Positions 32,440 through 44,040 are shown, counted from the stretch's first letter. The stretch is 64,000 bases of DNA from Hanleya hanleyi (GCA_036873755.1 JAVTVY010018921.1:18794-82793); one strand, 5' to 3'. Notes: generated by a model from the letters alone, not told the origin. A program made the numbers and translations.

Positions 32440-33440
32440 TAGAAGAGCGTTATTGATTGACTGACCTCTACATTGGGCCAACACAATCACCATATTAGGA
32501 AGAATGACGTCGCTATTTAAGGATGATGTCACACTACACACAATCTGTGGGTAGGTTCAGATTGGTTCGTGTCTCGTTCGTAGGTGAAAGAGCCATGGTC
32601 CCTTTGCTCAGGTAGCGGCCCATACATACTGCGCACTAACACGCATCCAACCCACCTGGTGGTCGGTAAACAAAGGTGACATACTACGCACTGGGGCGCA
32701 CTCAGACGAGGATTTTTTAAGGCCAACCAAAGTAAATTATTTGTTGAAAGGAATCTTTTTTATAGTTGCTATTAACACAAAATGTTCTGGTATACAACCG
32801 TGTTCTAGAATGAAAATAAGCAGATCAAATATAGGTGTTGCGAATTCGTAACGAAGAGGTTATATCTACAGCAGTTTGTACTCATTTATGTCCCTGATCT
32901 GCATAAACCGAAACAAGAATGTGCGGAAACTTTTTCTGGCAACAGTAACTGACTTGACTAAACTTCAGTCGTGGACAGCCCAACGTTGAGTAAGTCTGTA
33001 TCATTTGTTACATCATTGCATAGGTCGAAGTATTTGTCCTCCTTCGTCCCCATTTCTATGGTATAGGTGTGATGCTCAACAGTAACTTGTTTGGCTTGGC
33101 CTGACCTTGTCTAGTTCTCACACACGGTACCAACAGGCGATATTTTAGTGTGCATGGAAAAATATACCATCAGAACTTCTGTTGATGGTTCATACACAAA
33201 ATATAAGGAAATGTACAGTAATCTGCCTGCACTCGGAAGTGATTTATATTAAGCTGTCACCGATACTAGCCGTCGTGAAATACATTTAAAACGATCACGT
33301 GCTAATGAAAGTAATTATCTTGCATAATTAGTTTCAAGATTCATGCTATTAAAAGCTATTTCTTTTGATAATATTCCGGATTGAGAAACGCCAAAAGTGA
33401 TACAAAACGGAGGAAAAAATGATCACATTATAAATGATAA
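32440..33440. other. Intergenic, nothing recognised
   Basis: About 1 kb without supported exon, tandem repeat or element ends. Confidence 0.55.
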
Positions 33441-33444
33441 AAAT

Positions 33445-33522
33445 GGGGCTCGAATTCACAGCCGTGAAAAACGACCTATCGCGGACTCAAGTCCAGTGTC
33501 TGACCTGTTGAGCCATACTATA
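33445..33522 (-). repeat. tRNA-like sequence, SINE head or pseudogene
   Basis: On the minus strand an A-box TGGCTCAACAGG and a B-box-like GAATTCGAGC lie in tRNA spacing, with a ggacttgagtcc arm between. The stems are imperfect. Confidence 0.45.
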
Positions 33523-33997
33523 TCCATAGCTTCGTATCACTGAATAGAAAATGTGTCAACACGACGACCAATAAAATATTTCTTAATTTCATTTTTTAGT
33601 GATCAAGGCAAGTCAGAACCAAAATATATTTATGGCTAAACTGTATGGAATTGATATAGGAATTTAATGAGTTGGCTTTTATTCTGGTTCTTGGCTGCCT
33701 ACTATGCAAATTTCTTTCCAAAAAAGCTTGAAATACGTCAAATTTATTGAAAATGAGCTTTCGACACGTTTTTAACTTGCAATCCGATCCTTGCCCGAAA
33801 CAAGCTTACCTCGTTTTCTTTAAATATTGAAACTTAGGGATGTGTACTATGGGGTATTGCTTCAAAATTAACACTTTCATAACATGTTTTCAAAGGGCCT
33901 AGCTGTGGGCCGATGGCTAGGGGAAGGGGCCATGGCTCTTTACACCTCGGAACGTAGAAATTGGCTTGGTGAAATGAAACTGAATGAAGATGACTGG

Positions 33998-34290
33998 CTC
34001 CGTGAAGCTTCCGGGGATTGACCTGCACACTCCAGGTGCACACCCCAGGTCATGGTAAGAATAGGTCTCGGCTTCTGACAGAGCTTGTCGTAAGAGTCGA
34101 CCAACTGGGGCACCCGTGGGGATCCCGGTGTGAAAAGGAATAGGACTCCACCCGTGGGGTCTCGGGTGTTAAAAGAAATAGGACCCTACCCGTGTGGTTT
34201 CGGGTGTGAAAAGAAATCGGAACCGACGTCGTGATATGACTGAATTTAGCGTTGAAATCGACGCTAATCATATTCACTCACTCCTGAAGA
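33998..34290 (+). mobile_element. SINE-like element with shared tail, copy 2
   Basis: Homologous to 22955-23215: 'gcttccggggattg', 'catggtaagaatagg', doubled 'cacccgtg.gg' units, and the tail cgtcgtgatatgactgaa ending cactcactc. Confidence 0.72.
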
Positions 34291-34499
34291 TGACTACCAA
34301 TGGTATGTATACCCGCTATTGTTTCCAGTGAACGAGAGCTCATCCATTTCCACATTCTTACCCCTAGGCGCTAGTATATAGGTGTGTAGGTAGGCATTAT
34401 TACAAGCGTCCGGCCCGTCATTCATAATTCAGCCGTCGTCCATTAAAGAATATCCGCGTCCATAATCCAAAGAATTGGGGTTGCCCATTCGGGCGACTA

Positions 34500-34880
34500 T
34501 ACCCTTACTGTCCAGAAGTGTCTTTGAAGTAACTTTAAAGTGTGGCCATATTTTAACCTTGAAGTGCAAGGCTCAGCGTCAGAAGTGTGCTTGCAGTGTG
34601 GGTATTGTTTTGTAGCAATGCCATATAAGGACATTGAAGTCACTTGGAAGTACTTTTGAAGTGGGCCTCAAATATGTTAATTAAGTACTGAAAAGGCACT
34701 TCATCGACACTTCCACAGAAGGGTAACCTTCATAGGCACTTCTGAAGTGCTCTTGAAGTACCTAATTAGAATATTTGAGGCACTTCAATGTCCTTATATG
34801 GCAAGGCACTTCATCCACTCTTCTACAGAAGGATACCTTTTCATATGCACTTCTGAAGTGCTCTTGAAGTACCTTATTAA
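34500..34880. repeat. 'cttgaagtg' inverted and direct repeats
   Basis: Arms around 34620-34692 and 34755-34803 are inverted (gccatataaggacattgaag in both senses). A ~66-bp block beginning aggcacttcatc is directly repeated at about +109. Possible miniature element. Confidence 0.6.
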
Positions 34881-35157
34881 TATCATAGCAAATCCGTGTA
34901 ATGAAAGATATGTAGCCACGAGATATTTACTTTCCCGGAAAAGAAGACACAAATATATATTTGAGCACAGAACGTTTTATTTAGAGAAAACACTGAGAGA
35001 GACAAAACAGTACATCATAAAATATTTACAATAAACCGTGTAGTTTATATAATCGCTAGCACAAATCCTTGCGACAAAATACAGCACAGTACTATATATG
35101 TATGTATTTACATGCAGTCTTTGGTATGAGAATTTATTGCAGTATTAGTATTATTAT

Positions 35158-35301
35158 TCAAGGGTGACAGCGTTCTTGTCCAACTTGAACTTGAAGCAGC
35201 AGATCTTTCGAAGGATAGTTTGCTTTAGTTGCCCTGAGGTGCTCTTGGATGTAATCCAACCTTTGCTGAAACCCACCAGTCTGAATTGTGGACGTCTTGG
35301 C
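35158..35301 (-). CDS. Tentative terminal exon, minus strand
   Basis: Acceptor tttatcgccacag, then 47 codons to a stop. One frame reads GGFQQRLDYIQEHLRATKAN followed by a Leu/Gln-rich end; a second frame is also open for as long. No upstream partner exon was found. Low confidence. Confidence 0.22.
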   Translation of the reverse strand, partial: AKTSTIQTGGFQQRLDYIQEHLRATKANYPSKDLLLQVQVGQERCHP

Positions 35302-35379
35302 CTGTGGCGATAAATACATGCATATAATTAAAACCTGATCAGTTGTATATATGGTTCCCTATGACATGCAATCCAGTTT

Positions 35380-37038
35380 TTACCCCTCAGCCTATTAGGC
35401 TGCGGGGTCTTGTCGTTGGCATGTACGTCCGGTCGTCCGGTCGTTCGTCCGGTCGTCCGGTCGTCAACAATTCTTGTGATCGATCTAGAAACCGAACCGT
35501 TGCTTCTAGAGACTTCAAATTTGGTACACAGAATTGTTGGGTGGTCAACCACAAGCCTATTGAATCTGGACCCGATTGGTTGGAAACTTTGGCGGCCATC
35601 TTTAATTTATGCGAAACCATCACAGCTTTCTCGTTACCAAGCTTTCTTTAGAACGACTTACCCTAGGCACACCAAACTTGCCGTGCACATCCATATGCTC
35701 ATGACCCAGAACCCTATTGAATCTGGACCTGATTGGGTGGAAACTTTGGCGGCCATCTTTAATTTATGCGGAACCATGAATCTTGTGTATCTCGGAAACC
35801 ATTTTGCTGTTCAGTGTGAAACTTTGTAGAGATTATCGATACATCAAGAAACTTTGAAGGAATGACCAAACCAGTTTTCCTGATTAGGTGAAAGCCTTGA
35901 TGGCCATCTTTAATTTATGCAGAATCTTTAATGATGTATTTCTTTGATACCATTGAAGTATTCTATATGAAACTTCTTGTTACCAAGCTTTCTTTAGAAC
36001 GACTTACCCTAGGCACACCAAACTTGCCGTGCACATTCATATGCTCATTACCCAGAATCCTATTGAATCTGGGCCCGATTGGGTGGAAACTTTGGCGGCC
36101 ATCTTTAATTTATGCGAAACCATGAATCTTGTGTATCTCGGAAACCATTTTGCTGTTCAGTGTGAAACTTTGTAGAGATTATCGATACATCAAGAAACTT
36201 TGAAGGAATGACCAAACCAGTTTTCCTGATTAGGTAAAAGCCTTGGCGGCCATCTTTAATTGATGCAGAATCTTTAATGATGTATTTCTTTGATACCATT
36301 GAAGTGTTCTATACGAAACTTGGTATACAGCATCGATGTATCAAGAGACTTGACTTGCACTGAATAACCACATCAATTCTTCTGAGAGGCGGGAAGGATG
36401 GCCGGCCATTTTTAATTCATGCAAAATCATTAATGATCTCTATCTCTGATACCGTTTAAGTGCTCGATATAAAATTTGGTAAACATCATCGATGCAGCAA
36501 GAGACTTATGATGAATGACAGAACTGGTTTCTCTGATTGGGTGGAAATCTTGGTGGCCATCTTTAATTTATGCAAAATCTTTAATGATCTCTCTCTGATA
36601 CCGTTCAAGTGCTCGATGTAAAATTTGATATACATCATCAGTGCATCAAGAAACTTACGATGAATGACAGAACTGGTTTCTCTGATACCGTTTAAGTGCT
36701 CGATATAAAATTTGGTAAACATCATCGATGCAGCAAGAGACTTGTGATGAATGACAGAACTGGTTTCTCTGATTGGGTGGAAATCTTGGTGGCCATCTTT
36801 AATTTATGCAAAATCTTTAATGATATATATCTCGGATACCATTTAAGTGTTCTATATGAAACTTGTAATGAAGATCAGTTCCTCTGAATGACCGGAAGGA
36901 TAGGCGGCCATCTTTAATTTATGCAAAATCATTAATGATCTCTCTCTGATACCGTTTAAGTGCTCGATGTAAAATTTGATATACATCATCAGTGCATCAA
37001 GAAACTTACGATGAATGACAGGACTGGTTTCTCTGATT
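35380..37038 (-). repeat. 'aaattaaagatggccgcc' tandem repeat, reverse block
   Basis: Same family as 24530-25950 but in the opposite orientation: it begins with the 'ttacccctcagcc' hairpin and gtccggtcg run and continues as ~120-150-bp monomers with ggccatctttaatttatgc. Longer internal duplications (35640-35900 with 35985-36240) are visible. It ends abruptly at a LINE fragment. Confidence 0.88.
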
Positions 37039-37040
37039 GG

Positions 37041-37330
37041 GCGGACTTTCTACATCACTAAGGAACCACTGTTCAGCGACTAATGTTGTCATACTTGGAG
37101 ACTTCAACAATGACTTTGCTGTCGACTCGGCTGAAACAACCAAGATAAACGACTTCTTCCAAGAGCATGGGCTCTTTCCCTTAATCCACACCCCAACCAC
37201 AGATCTTAGGACAACCATTGACCAGATTTTCACCAATTTCAAACTCACAGATATACAATTTGGTGTCCATGAAACATATTATTCATATCACAAGGCTGTT
37301 TGGATTGCCATCCACCCACCCTCATCCTCT
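37041..37330 (+). mobile_element. Non-LTR retrotransposon endonuclease fragment
   Basis: Frame reads ...NVVILGDFNND..., then PTTDLRTTIDQIF, then YYSYHKAVWIAI. These match the GDFN, 'T..r.tliD.if' and 'sDH..v' motifs at the end of an APE-type endonuclease; the usual Asp before His is Tyr here. Both sides are truncated and a stop follows. Confidence 0.75.
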
Positions 37331-37977
37331 GCTTGATCACAGATGGAAAGAGACAGACAATCAACAGGTACACAGGGATTCATACAGTTATTGCTATCAA
37401 AGACTTTTATTATTGTTTAGATTATTATTAGGGTTCAAAGCCAAAATAGCTTGAAGCCTTTTGGTTTTGTTCAGAATATTTGTTCTTCCGCCATATTTTT
37501 CGCACGGGCTATGTCAAAATATTTATTATAATCCTTCAATGCATCCAACATCCCACACTGAATTTATCATATTTTAATCTTTTACAAGCCACTGCTAAAG
37601 CATCTTCTGCATTCAACCAAATCTTTCAGGCTTTTGCTTATGCATTTTTCATTCATTGTGTACCAATATACACTGACTAAAACTGTCTGGCTGAGGGGTT
37701 GTTGCACCTTTTAGGTGCTGCCTCATGTTTTTAATACACTCAAGATGATTGAATAGGTTGACTACCATAAAGGGTAAAGAATGGAACACATCAGTACGAT
37801 TTACAAAAGATTGGTGAAGATGTCTATTATCCTTTCTTTAGTACTCCATGATATACAACAAGGGAAATAAACAGTTTGTGTAACGTTCTAACCAATATAC
37901 ACAATGAAGAAATCAACCATACCTAGGTGTGCTCATTAAATTTCCCATCAGTCGAGTGGCTGCTTGAAGTGAGCCGA
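37331..37977. other. Intergenic, nothing recognised
   Basis: AT-rich; no exon or element ends identified. It may include out-of-frame remains of the neighbouring LINE. Confidence 0.5.
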
Positions 37978-38534
37978 GTTACCCCCTACCAAACTTTCTG
38001 CGCTATCTCCGCAACGACAAAAATGGACAGCTGAAACTCCGTGACTTTATAGTTTATTGTATTGGAGTTATTTTGAGCCTATTTGCATAACCCCCGAGCA
38101 GAGGATCATGGGTAAATTCAAGATGGCGGCCACGTGGGGTACCAGAAAAGTGATGTTTTTGTCATATTTCTTCAAAATTTCTGCCTTTCCGCGATGAAAA
38201 GTGGGCAAAATTTATTTTATTTCACATCACATTAATATTTACTCATTTTTCGTGCAGTTTTTGCGGAGAAATTGCAAATATAAAAAAATCGGAAAATCTG
38301 ACCGAAAAATCGACCAAAAAAATGCCGTTTTCGAAAATGACGTCACTGTGACGTCATCAAAGACGCCATCTTTGGATCTTTTACATTTTCTGGTAGAGCT
38401 TGACCCAAGGGTATAGTGTGATAAGTTTCATCCCCCTAGCTCAAGGGGTAAGAACAATAATTATGGGGGGGCCATTTCGCCTTCACCCCCCAGGCCTGGA
38501 CAGGTCCCAAAAAGCCCAGGCCAGATAGGGTTAA
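37978..38534 (+). mobile_element. TTAA-ended miniature element, copy 4
   Basis: Right end cccaggccagatagggTTAA is well preserved; the left inverted end is lost. It has the longest body of the family: 'gaggatcatgggtaaa', 'aagatggcggccacgtgggg', 'cgcgatgaaaagtgggca', doubled TGACGTCA core, 'ggtagagcttgacccaaggg'. Confidence 0.8.
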
Positions 38535-38639
38535 ATGTGTAACGTGTTCATTCGTGTATAGCGATAATATCATCAACGTTTTCAAAAACAAACTTACCAA
38601 CATAATCACGGAAACTGTCATTCATGGGGCTGTGAAAAA

Positions 38640-39375
38640 CTTTTCAGAATGAGAATTTGAGAATGAGAGGCATGAGAATCTATTCAAAAAGACCCTCCGA
38701 GCATTTAAACGCAGTGTTTTCAGTGTCCTTCGGTGCGAAATGTATCTGCCAACATCCGAACGTAAAGGTCCAGTGTTGTAATCATAGAGGCACCTCACAG
38801 AGAGTACAGATGTCTGAAATCAAAGGTAGTGGATATTTATCATTCCTACCAACCAAGGTCAACTCCGCAAGTCAATGTAGCACCTGATAGAACGATCTTT
38901 CTTTGGGACAAGTGTGATAGGTGACGCTCAAGATGACGAGGATGGGCGAATCACACCTGTCTGTAACATTTCATTTATCTGGTCCTTCACAACATCCGGC
39001 TTCATCAATGGTATTTTGTAGGCACGTTGATTTTCCGTTGGTATTGTACATTATACCCTGGGATGGCTCCCAGCCCTCAAAAACCTCTTGAAATTCATTT
39101 ATCACGTTGACAATTTCCGGAAATCCCGTCATCTATCTATCTTTGGCACATCAGCAATATTAGGTACGGGACAGCGTTCGGAAATTTGACTTCAGTTTGT
39201 CCTGAAATTTGTAACGGCGTTTCAATAACTGCATATATTACGCCGACTTCTTAAGTGGACCTTTTCCAGAAAGTTTCTGCCACACATCTTGACATAATAA
39301 TGGCATAGATGCATCTGTGTCCACCAACGCCGTTATCATTTGTTTGTTTCTGGGTGGCTCGTGCAGGCAGCCCTA
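38640..39375 (-). pseudogene. Decayed Ty3/gypsy pol (protease and reverse transcriptase)
   Basis: On the minus strand, from right to left: a protease site ALVDTDAS (about 39337-39310), a linker with VINEFQEVFEG, then reverse-transcriptase motifs LVPKKDRSIRCYIDLRSVD, YPLPLISDI, and WQIHFAPKDTENTAFKCSEG. Several frameshifts and stops separate them, so it is inactive. No LTRs were identified. Confidence 0.82.
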
Positions 39376-39798
39376 CGCCATGGGCCGAACTATCCGTGCG
39401 CTTCAACTTGGTATTCCGGATTAGGGGGATTACGACATTCGACCATGTGTGAATTATCCTCTGACATATTCCTTTTCAAGAGCCCACGTGCTTTTATAAA
39501 TATTTAATTATGACTTACTAGCAGTAGAATTAAAGCTTTAACACTTTTAATAATAAAATTATCCAAGTTGCTCCATCTGGGTTGAATTCATTTACACTTC
39601 AGAACAATTTCAGTTAACTTGAATGGCAGGGAGCTGTTGAGCTCAGCCCTTAATAGGAGTCAAACAATGAATCATGTTTGATGAAACAGATTGTATTGTC
39701 AAGTGTAGATCATGTACTGACAGGAAATCTGACCTCTATTGTTGGTCAAGTAACGTGGTCCTCTGGACCTTAGTTCATGTCTAGCATGCAAACATAAA
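39376..39798. other. Intergenic, possible gag remnant
   Basis: Sequence next to the protease fragment may be decayed gag but shows no clear zinc knuckle. The rest has no feature. Confidence 0.35.
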
Positions 39799-40030
39799 CT
39801 CTCAAAACTGCTGTGAACAACAAGTACACAGAGTGTGTCAAAAATTATCATGCACAGCGGTGTGCACCTTTTTACACACTTTTGTGTAAGTCTTGTACAC
39901 ATCGATGTGTACTTTCGGCATAATTTGCTTGGAGAAGTCCACAAAGCAGTGTATAAAGTGTACACACCACGTTGTGTATGGTAATGTTTGACACACTTTG
40001 TGTACATTTTGTACACAGTAGTTTTGAGAG
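39799..40030. mobile_element. 232-bp near-palindromic miniature element
   Basis: Starts ctctcaaaactgctgtgaac and ends with its diverged reverse complement, with about 70 bp of arm on each side. The body is built from tgtgtac/gtacaca words, including the perfect palindrome gtacacatcgatgtgtac. No target duplication is obvious. Confidence 0.78.
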
Positions 40031-41324
40031 AACAGCTATACACTAAAAAGGTTAATATTTTTATTATATAATTCATTAGTACCAATCCATAATGATTATC
40101 AAATATATGTATTTATTAAAAAATATAGAGGTGTCTAAATCTTCAAAACACATCTCATATTTTAAAACACTACAATACATGAGCAGTGTGACTAACGTCA
40201 CAGGACCTACGAAGTAGGGTAGGCATTAGGACTCCGACGCGAACTGAACTCTTGGAAATCCCCACCCCAAGTTGAAATCCTGCCTATATTAAGATGGGCA
40301 CTGCCCAAGTCAGAATCACCAGTGATTTTCATCAAAAATCACTAGAAATTGTCATCAAAAGTAGGTCAGCTCAGAACTTGTTGGTAACAGTCTCCTAATG
40401 CGCCTTAATTCCAGAAATAAATAACGATCGCCGATTTAATTTTACAATTTTTTAACTAAAGGAAACAGATTGAATAATAAACAGTTCAGTAGATTTCAGG
40501 CTTTACGTGTGAAAATACATTTACATCTCTTTAATGGTTTTCAGTGCCCTTGTCCAGGACCAAAACAACTTTTTGAATCGCATTATTTTCCCAACAATAC
40601 AACAAATTCTTATATACAGTCCTATAGTAGAAAGGTAGCATTTATGTAGTTTACGGTAATTCAACTCAAGACCAACACCTCGGCACAAGATAATAATGAT
40701 TCTATGTCATTCTCCTGAGCATGACCGGTACAAAGACGAATAAATAGCATCTCTACATCACGTTGTTATCTTAACTCTCAGACAGATCTGTTTATTTTTG
40801 TCTCCCCTGCTCTGACCTCTAAGGACAATTTAATTATTACAACATGGCAGTATTAACTGCATTCTCGAATACCAAGCCTATCAGACTGTTAGTTCTGATC
40901 CGTTTATAGGCATATTGGGGGTGACCCAGCTACACTGCTGTGACCTCTAGCTCTCAAAACAATTACGGATGGCATATCCCACCAGGCTTTGTACTGTGCT
41001 TTATACAGCCAAAGTTTCCCGATGGGCATCACAGTGCACTCGCTGAGCCATCAATAAATAATAAAAAAAATAATTATAAATCAATTTTTCATCAGAATTC
41101 GGTCAGCTCAGAACTTGCTGGTAAAAATGCCCTAATGCACGTTCATGCAAAAAATCAAGGTTCTAATGTGTACGGTTCTCTTTATTTTGCCGACGAAAGG
41201 ATTCGGATGGACTGACTGACTCACTCACTCATTACCGGACAATTTGCGATCTGTAGCCTACTTCGTGGGAATAATTTTATGAAAATTGCATGATTAAAGA
41301 TTAGATATAGTTGATCAAATTATC
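40031..41324. other. Intergenic, minor internal duplication
   Basis: No gene. A ~50-bp stretch with 'ggtcagctcagaacttg' occurs at about 40363 and again at 41100. A gactgactgactcactcact run lies near 41212. Confidence 0.5.
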
Positions 41325-41551
41325 TGCCGAATATGACGTCACGATACTGCCATATTGCGTTTCATACATTTTTCGGTAGGGCTAGACTCCGACATTATAG
41401 TGTGGTGGAGGGATTTAACCCCTAGTATGGGACAAAAAATAAGTGTGTTGGAGGAAATTAGGGGGTGTGGGATGAAGAGATGCGGGGAGGGGGATAAATG
41501 GACCCTTTCTAGGTTGCGGTACATCCAGAATCCCTGACCTGGTAGGATTAA
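41325..41551 (+). mobile_element. TTAA-ended miniature element, copy 5 (5' truncated)
   Basis: Keeps the TGACGTCA core, 'tttttcggtagggctagactc', 'tatagtgtg' and the inverted right end ccctgacctggtagga-TTAA (41548-41551). Confidence 0.72.
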
Positions 41552-41760
41552 TCTCTGAAGAATATTCTTGAGTAGAATGAGAGAATAAACAGGCCAAAAG
41601 GGGTTCTGCCTATGCCAGATTAATCGTGTGGTTTTTAGACTACCCACCTTCCATATCCTTCATAAAATGAGATTTGTGAATATAGGACTAAGCCACGGCA
41701 ACACCGTGACACTGAAAATACCCGTTCATCTAGGACACTCGCACTGTCTAGGCCTTGTGG

Positions 41761-41848
41761 TACGGGCGGCATGACATAAGCACACGTTTCAGATACATGT
41801 AGGATACGGGCGGCATGACATAAGCACACGTTTCAGATACATGTAGGG
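41761..41848. repeat. 44-bp perfect tandem pair
   Basis: tacgggcggcatgacataag and the following 24 bases are repeated once without change apart from the last bases. Confidence 0.93.
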
Positions 41849-42234
41849 AACAAGATGACCTGGTCCCGTAGAAGGTTATAAGACCTGTGGAAGTTTTCAT
41901 TTGAACATTTCAGTGGCGTTTGATTCACGGTAAGTTGATAAATTATGTTGACCATCTATTTGTTAAATATATAGAGACTGCGATGAATTAGTATTAGCTA
42001 TGTTGCTCAAAATGTTCAGTGCTGTTTTTTTTGTTTCGCGATATAAATTTCGTACAAAAGATTCTCTCTGTTACATAGCTTTCCGTGTAAATTTCCATTA
42101 AGGTGCAGGAATGGTTATTATTGTCTCGCATGCTATTTAGCAGATACTTCGCAAACAATTTCTAAAACCAGTGAAATTTAGAAAGAGGTGTGCTACTTTG
42201 AAGATAATTTATAGGATTACTGCTAGTTAGCACT

Positions 42235-42560
42235 TCGACTTGCCTGTTCCCAAAGGAAATATATTGTATATTTAGCACAAATGCTACATATTGAATATTT
42301 TTTCTAAACTGCAGCCAGAAGAAATATTCAATATTTATGATAACTCGCAAACACAAATTGTCGGACTGCCTCTCCCGAAAGAAAATATATTGTATAATTA
42401 GCACAAATGCTAAATATTGAATATTTCTTCTAAATTGCAGCCATGATAAATATTGAATATTTCTTCTAAATCGCAGCTCCAAAATGTCCGACTGCCTCTC
42501 CTTCAAGAAAATATATTGTATAATTAGCACAAATGCTACATATTTTCAAACTTGCATGGG
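42235..42560. repeat. ~125-bp AT-rich tandem repeat, three copies
   Basis: Each copy contains aaatatattgtata, ttagcacaaatgcta and attgaatatttcttctaaa, at about 42257, 42381 and 42509. Confidence 0.85.
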
Positions 42561-42830
42561 CTGGTGAATAAGAAGGTTTAAGGCAGTCCTAAGTACACAT
42601 TCTTTGTTGGTTTGTGCAACTCCTCTATCGTTCTTCCTGGTTAAGCAACGTGCATGCGCTGGTATATAAGGATTTTTAAGACAGTCGCAAGTACATTTTC
42701 ATTTGTGGTCTGTGCAACTCCACTCAGCCAATAACAGATTATTCTATCGTTCTTCCTGGTTAAACAACGCGCATGTGCTGGTATATACGCTGTTTCAGAC
42801 AGTCCCAGGTAAAGCTTGATTGGTGCCTAC
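42555..42830. repeat. Three-copy repeat containing TATA-like words
   Basis: Units begin gcatg.gctggtatata (last two copies) or gcatgggctggtgaata, then ...gacagtc...gtac...tttgtg...gtgcaactcc. Two copies share ttcttcctggttaa. The period is about 97-120. The ggtatataag context resembles a core promoter, but no transcript is supported. Confidence 0.7.
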
Positions 42831-43029
42831 AGAACGTGCAATATAAAGGCAACCTCACTGATGCAGACAGCTGGCATGCATTCAGACTTACTGGCACAAC
42901 AAACCAATCATTCAACGATGACCGAAGGTGTTTCGGAGATAATCGGTCCCTTTCAATGTAATTTCGAAAGAAACAAAAACGCCAAAAACAACATCTTCCT
43001 TTGGTCCTTGATTGCAACAATCAAATTAT

Positions 43030-44040
43030 ATTCTAATTAGATGATATTATAAAGGTGCTAAATATTGAATATATTGTCTTCTCTCCGAAAGACTCTTGTG
43101 GATATTTAACTGCGAATCTCTTCTATTTAGCATAGATTATAAAAGTGCTAAATATTTAATATATTGTCTTTTCCCAGACGCCAGCTACATATTTAAGTGC
43201 GAATCTTTTCTAATTAGATGATATTATAAAGGCGCTAAATATTGAATACATTGTCTCTCTCGGACGCCAGCTACATATTTAACTGCGAATCTGTTATAAT
43301 TATATGATATTATAAAGATGCTAAATATTGAATATATTGTCTTCGTCAAACCCCAGATAGATATTTAACTGCGAATCTCTTCTAATTAGATGATATTATC
43401 AAAGTGCTAAATATTCAATATATTGTCTGTTCTCAAACGTCACCTACATATTTAAATGCGAATATATTCTAATTAGATAAGGTGCTAAATATTGAATATA
43501 TTGTCCTTTCTCCGACACGGTGGTACAGATATTTTAATGCGAATCTCTTCTAGTTAGAGTACATTATAAAGTGCTAAATATTGAATATATTGTCCTTTCT
43601 CCGAAAAGGGTCTTGTGGATATTTAACTGCGAATCTCTTCTATTTACTATAGATTATAAAAGTGCTAAATATTGAATATATTGTCTTCTCCCAGACGCCA
43701 GCATCATATTTGAGTGCGAATCTGTTCTAATTATATGATATTATAAAGGTGCTAAATATTGAATATATTGTCTTTTCCCAGACGCCAGATAGATATTTAA
43801 CTGCGAATCTCTTCTAATTAGACTATATTATCAAAGTGCTAAATATTCAATATATTGTCTGTTCTCAGACGACAGCTACATAGTTATGTGCGAATCTGTT
43901 CTAAACTAGATAATATTATGAAGGTGCTAAATATTGAATATAGGTCCTTTCTCCGACACGGTGATACAGATATTTTATTGCGAATATATTCTAATTAGAC
44001 TAGATTATAAAAGTGCTAAGTATTGAATATAGATGCTATT
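43030..44040. repeat. ~88-bp AT-rich tandem repeat, about eleven copies
   Basis: Unit: cttctaattagatgatatta, then taaaggtgctaaatattgaa, then tatattgtct, then a variable 20-30 bp, then tatttaactgcgaatct. The gctaaatattgaatat core is shared with the repeat at 42235-42560, so both may descend from one sequence. Confidence 0.92.
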
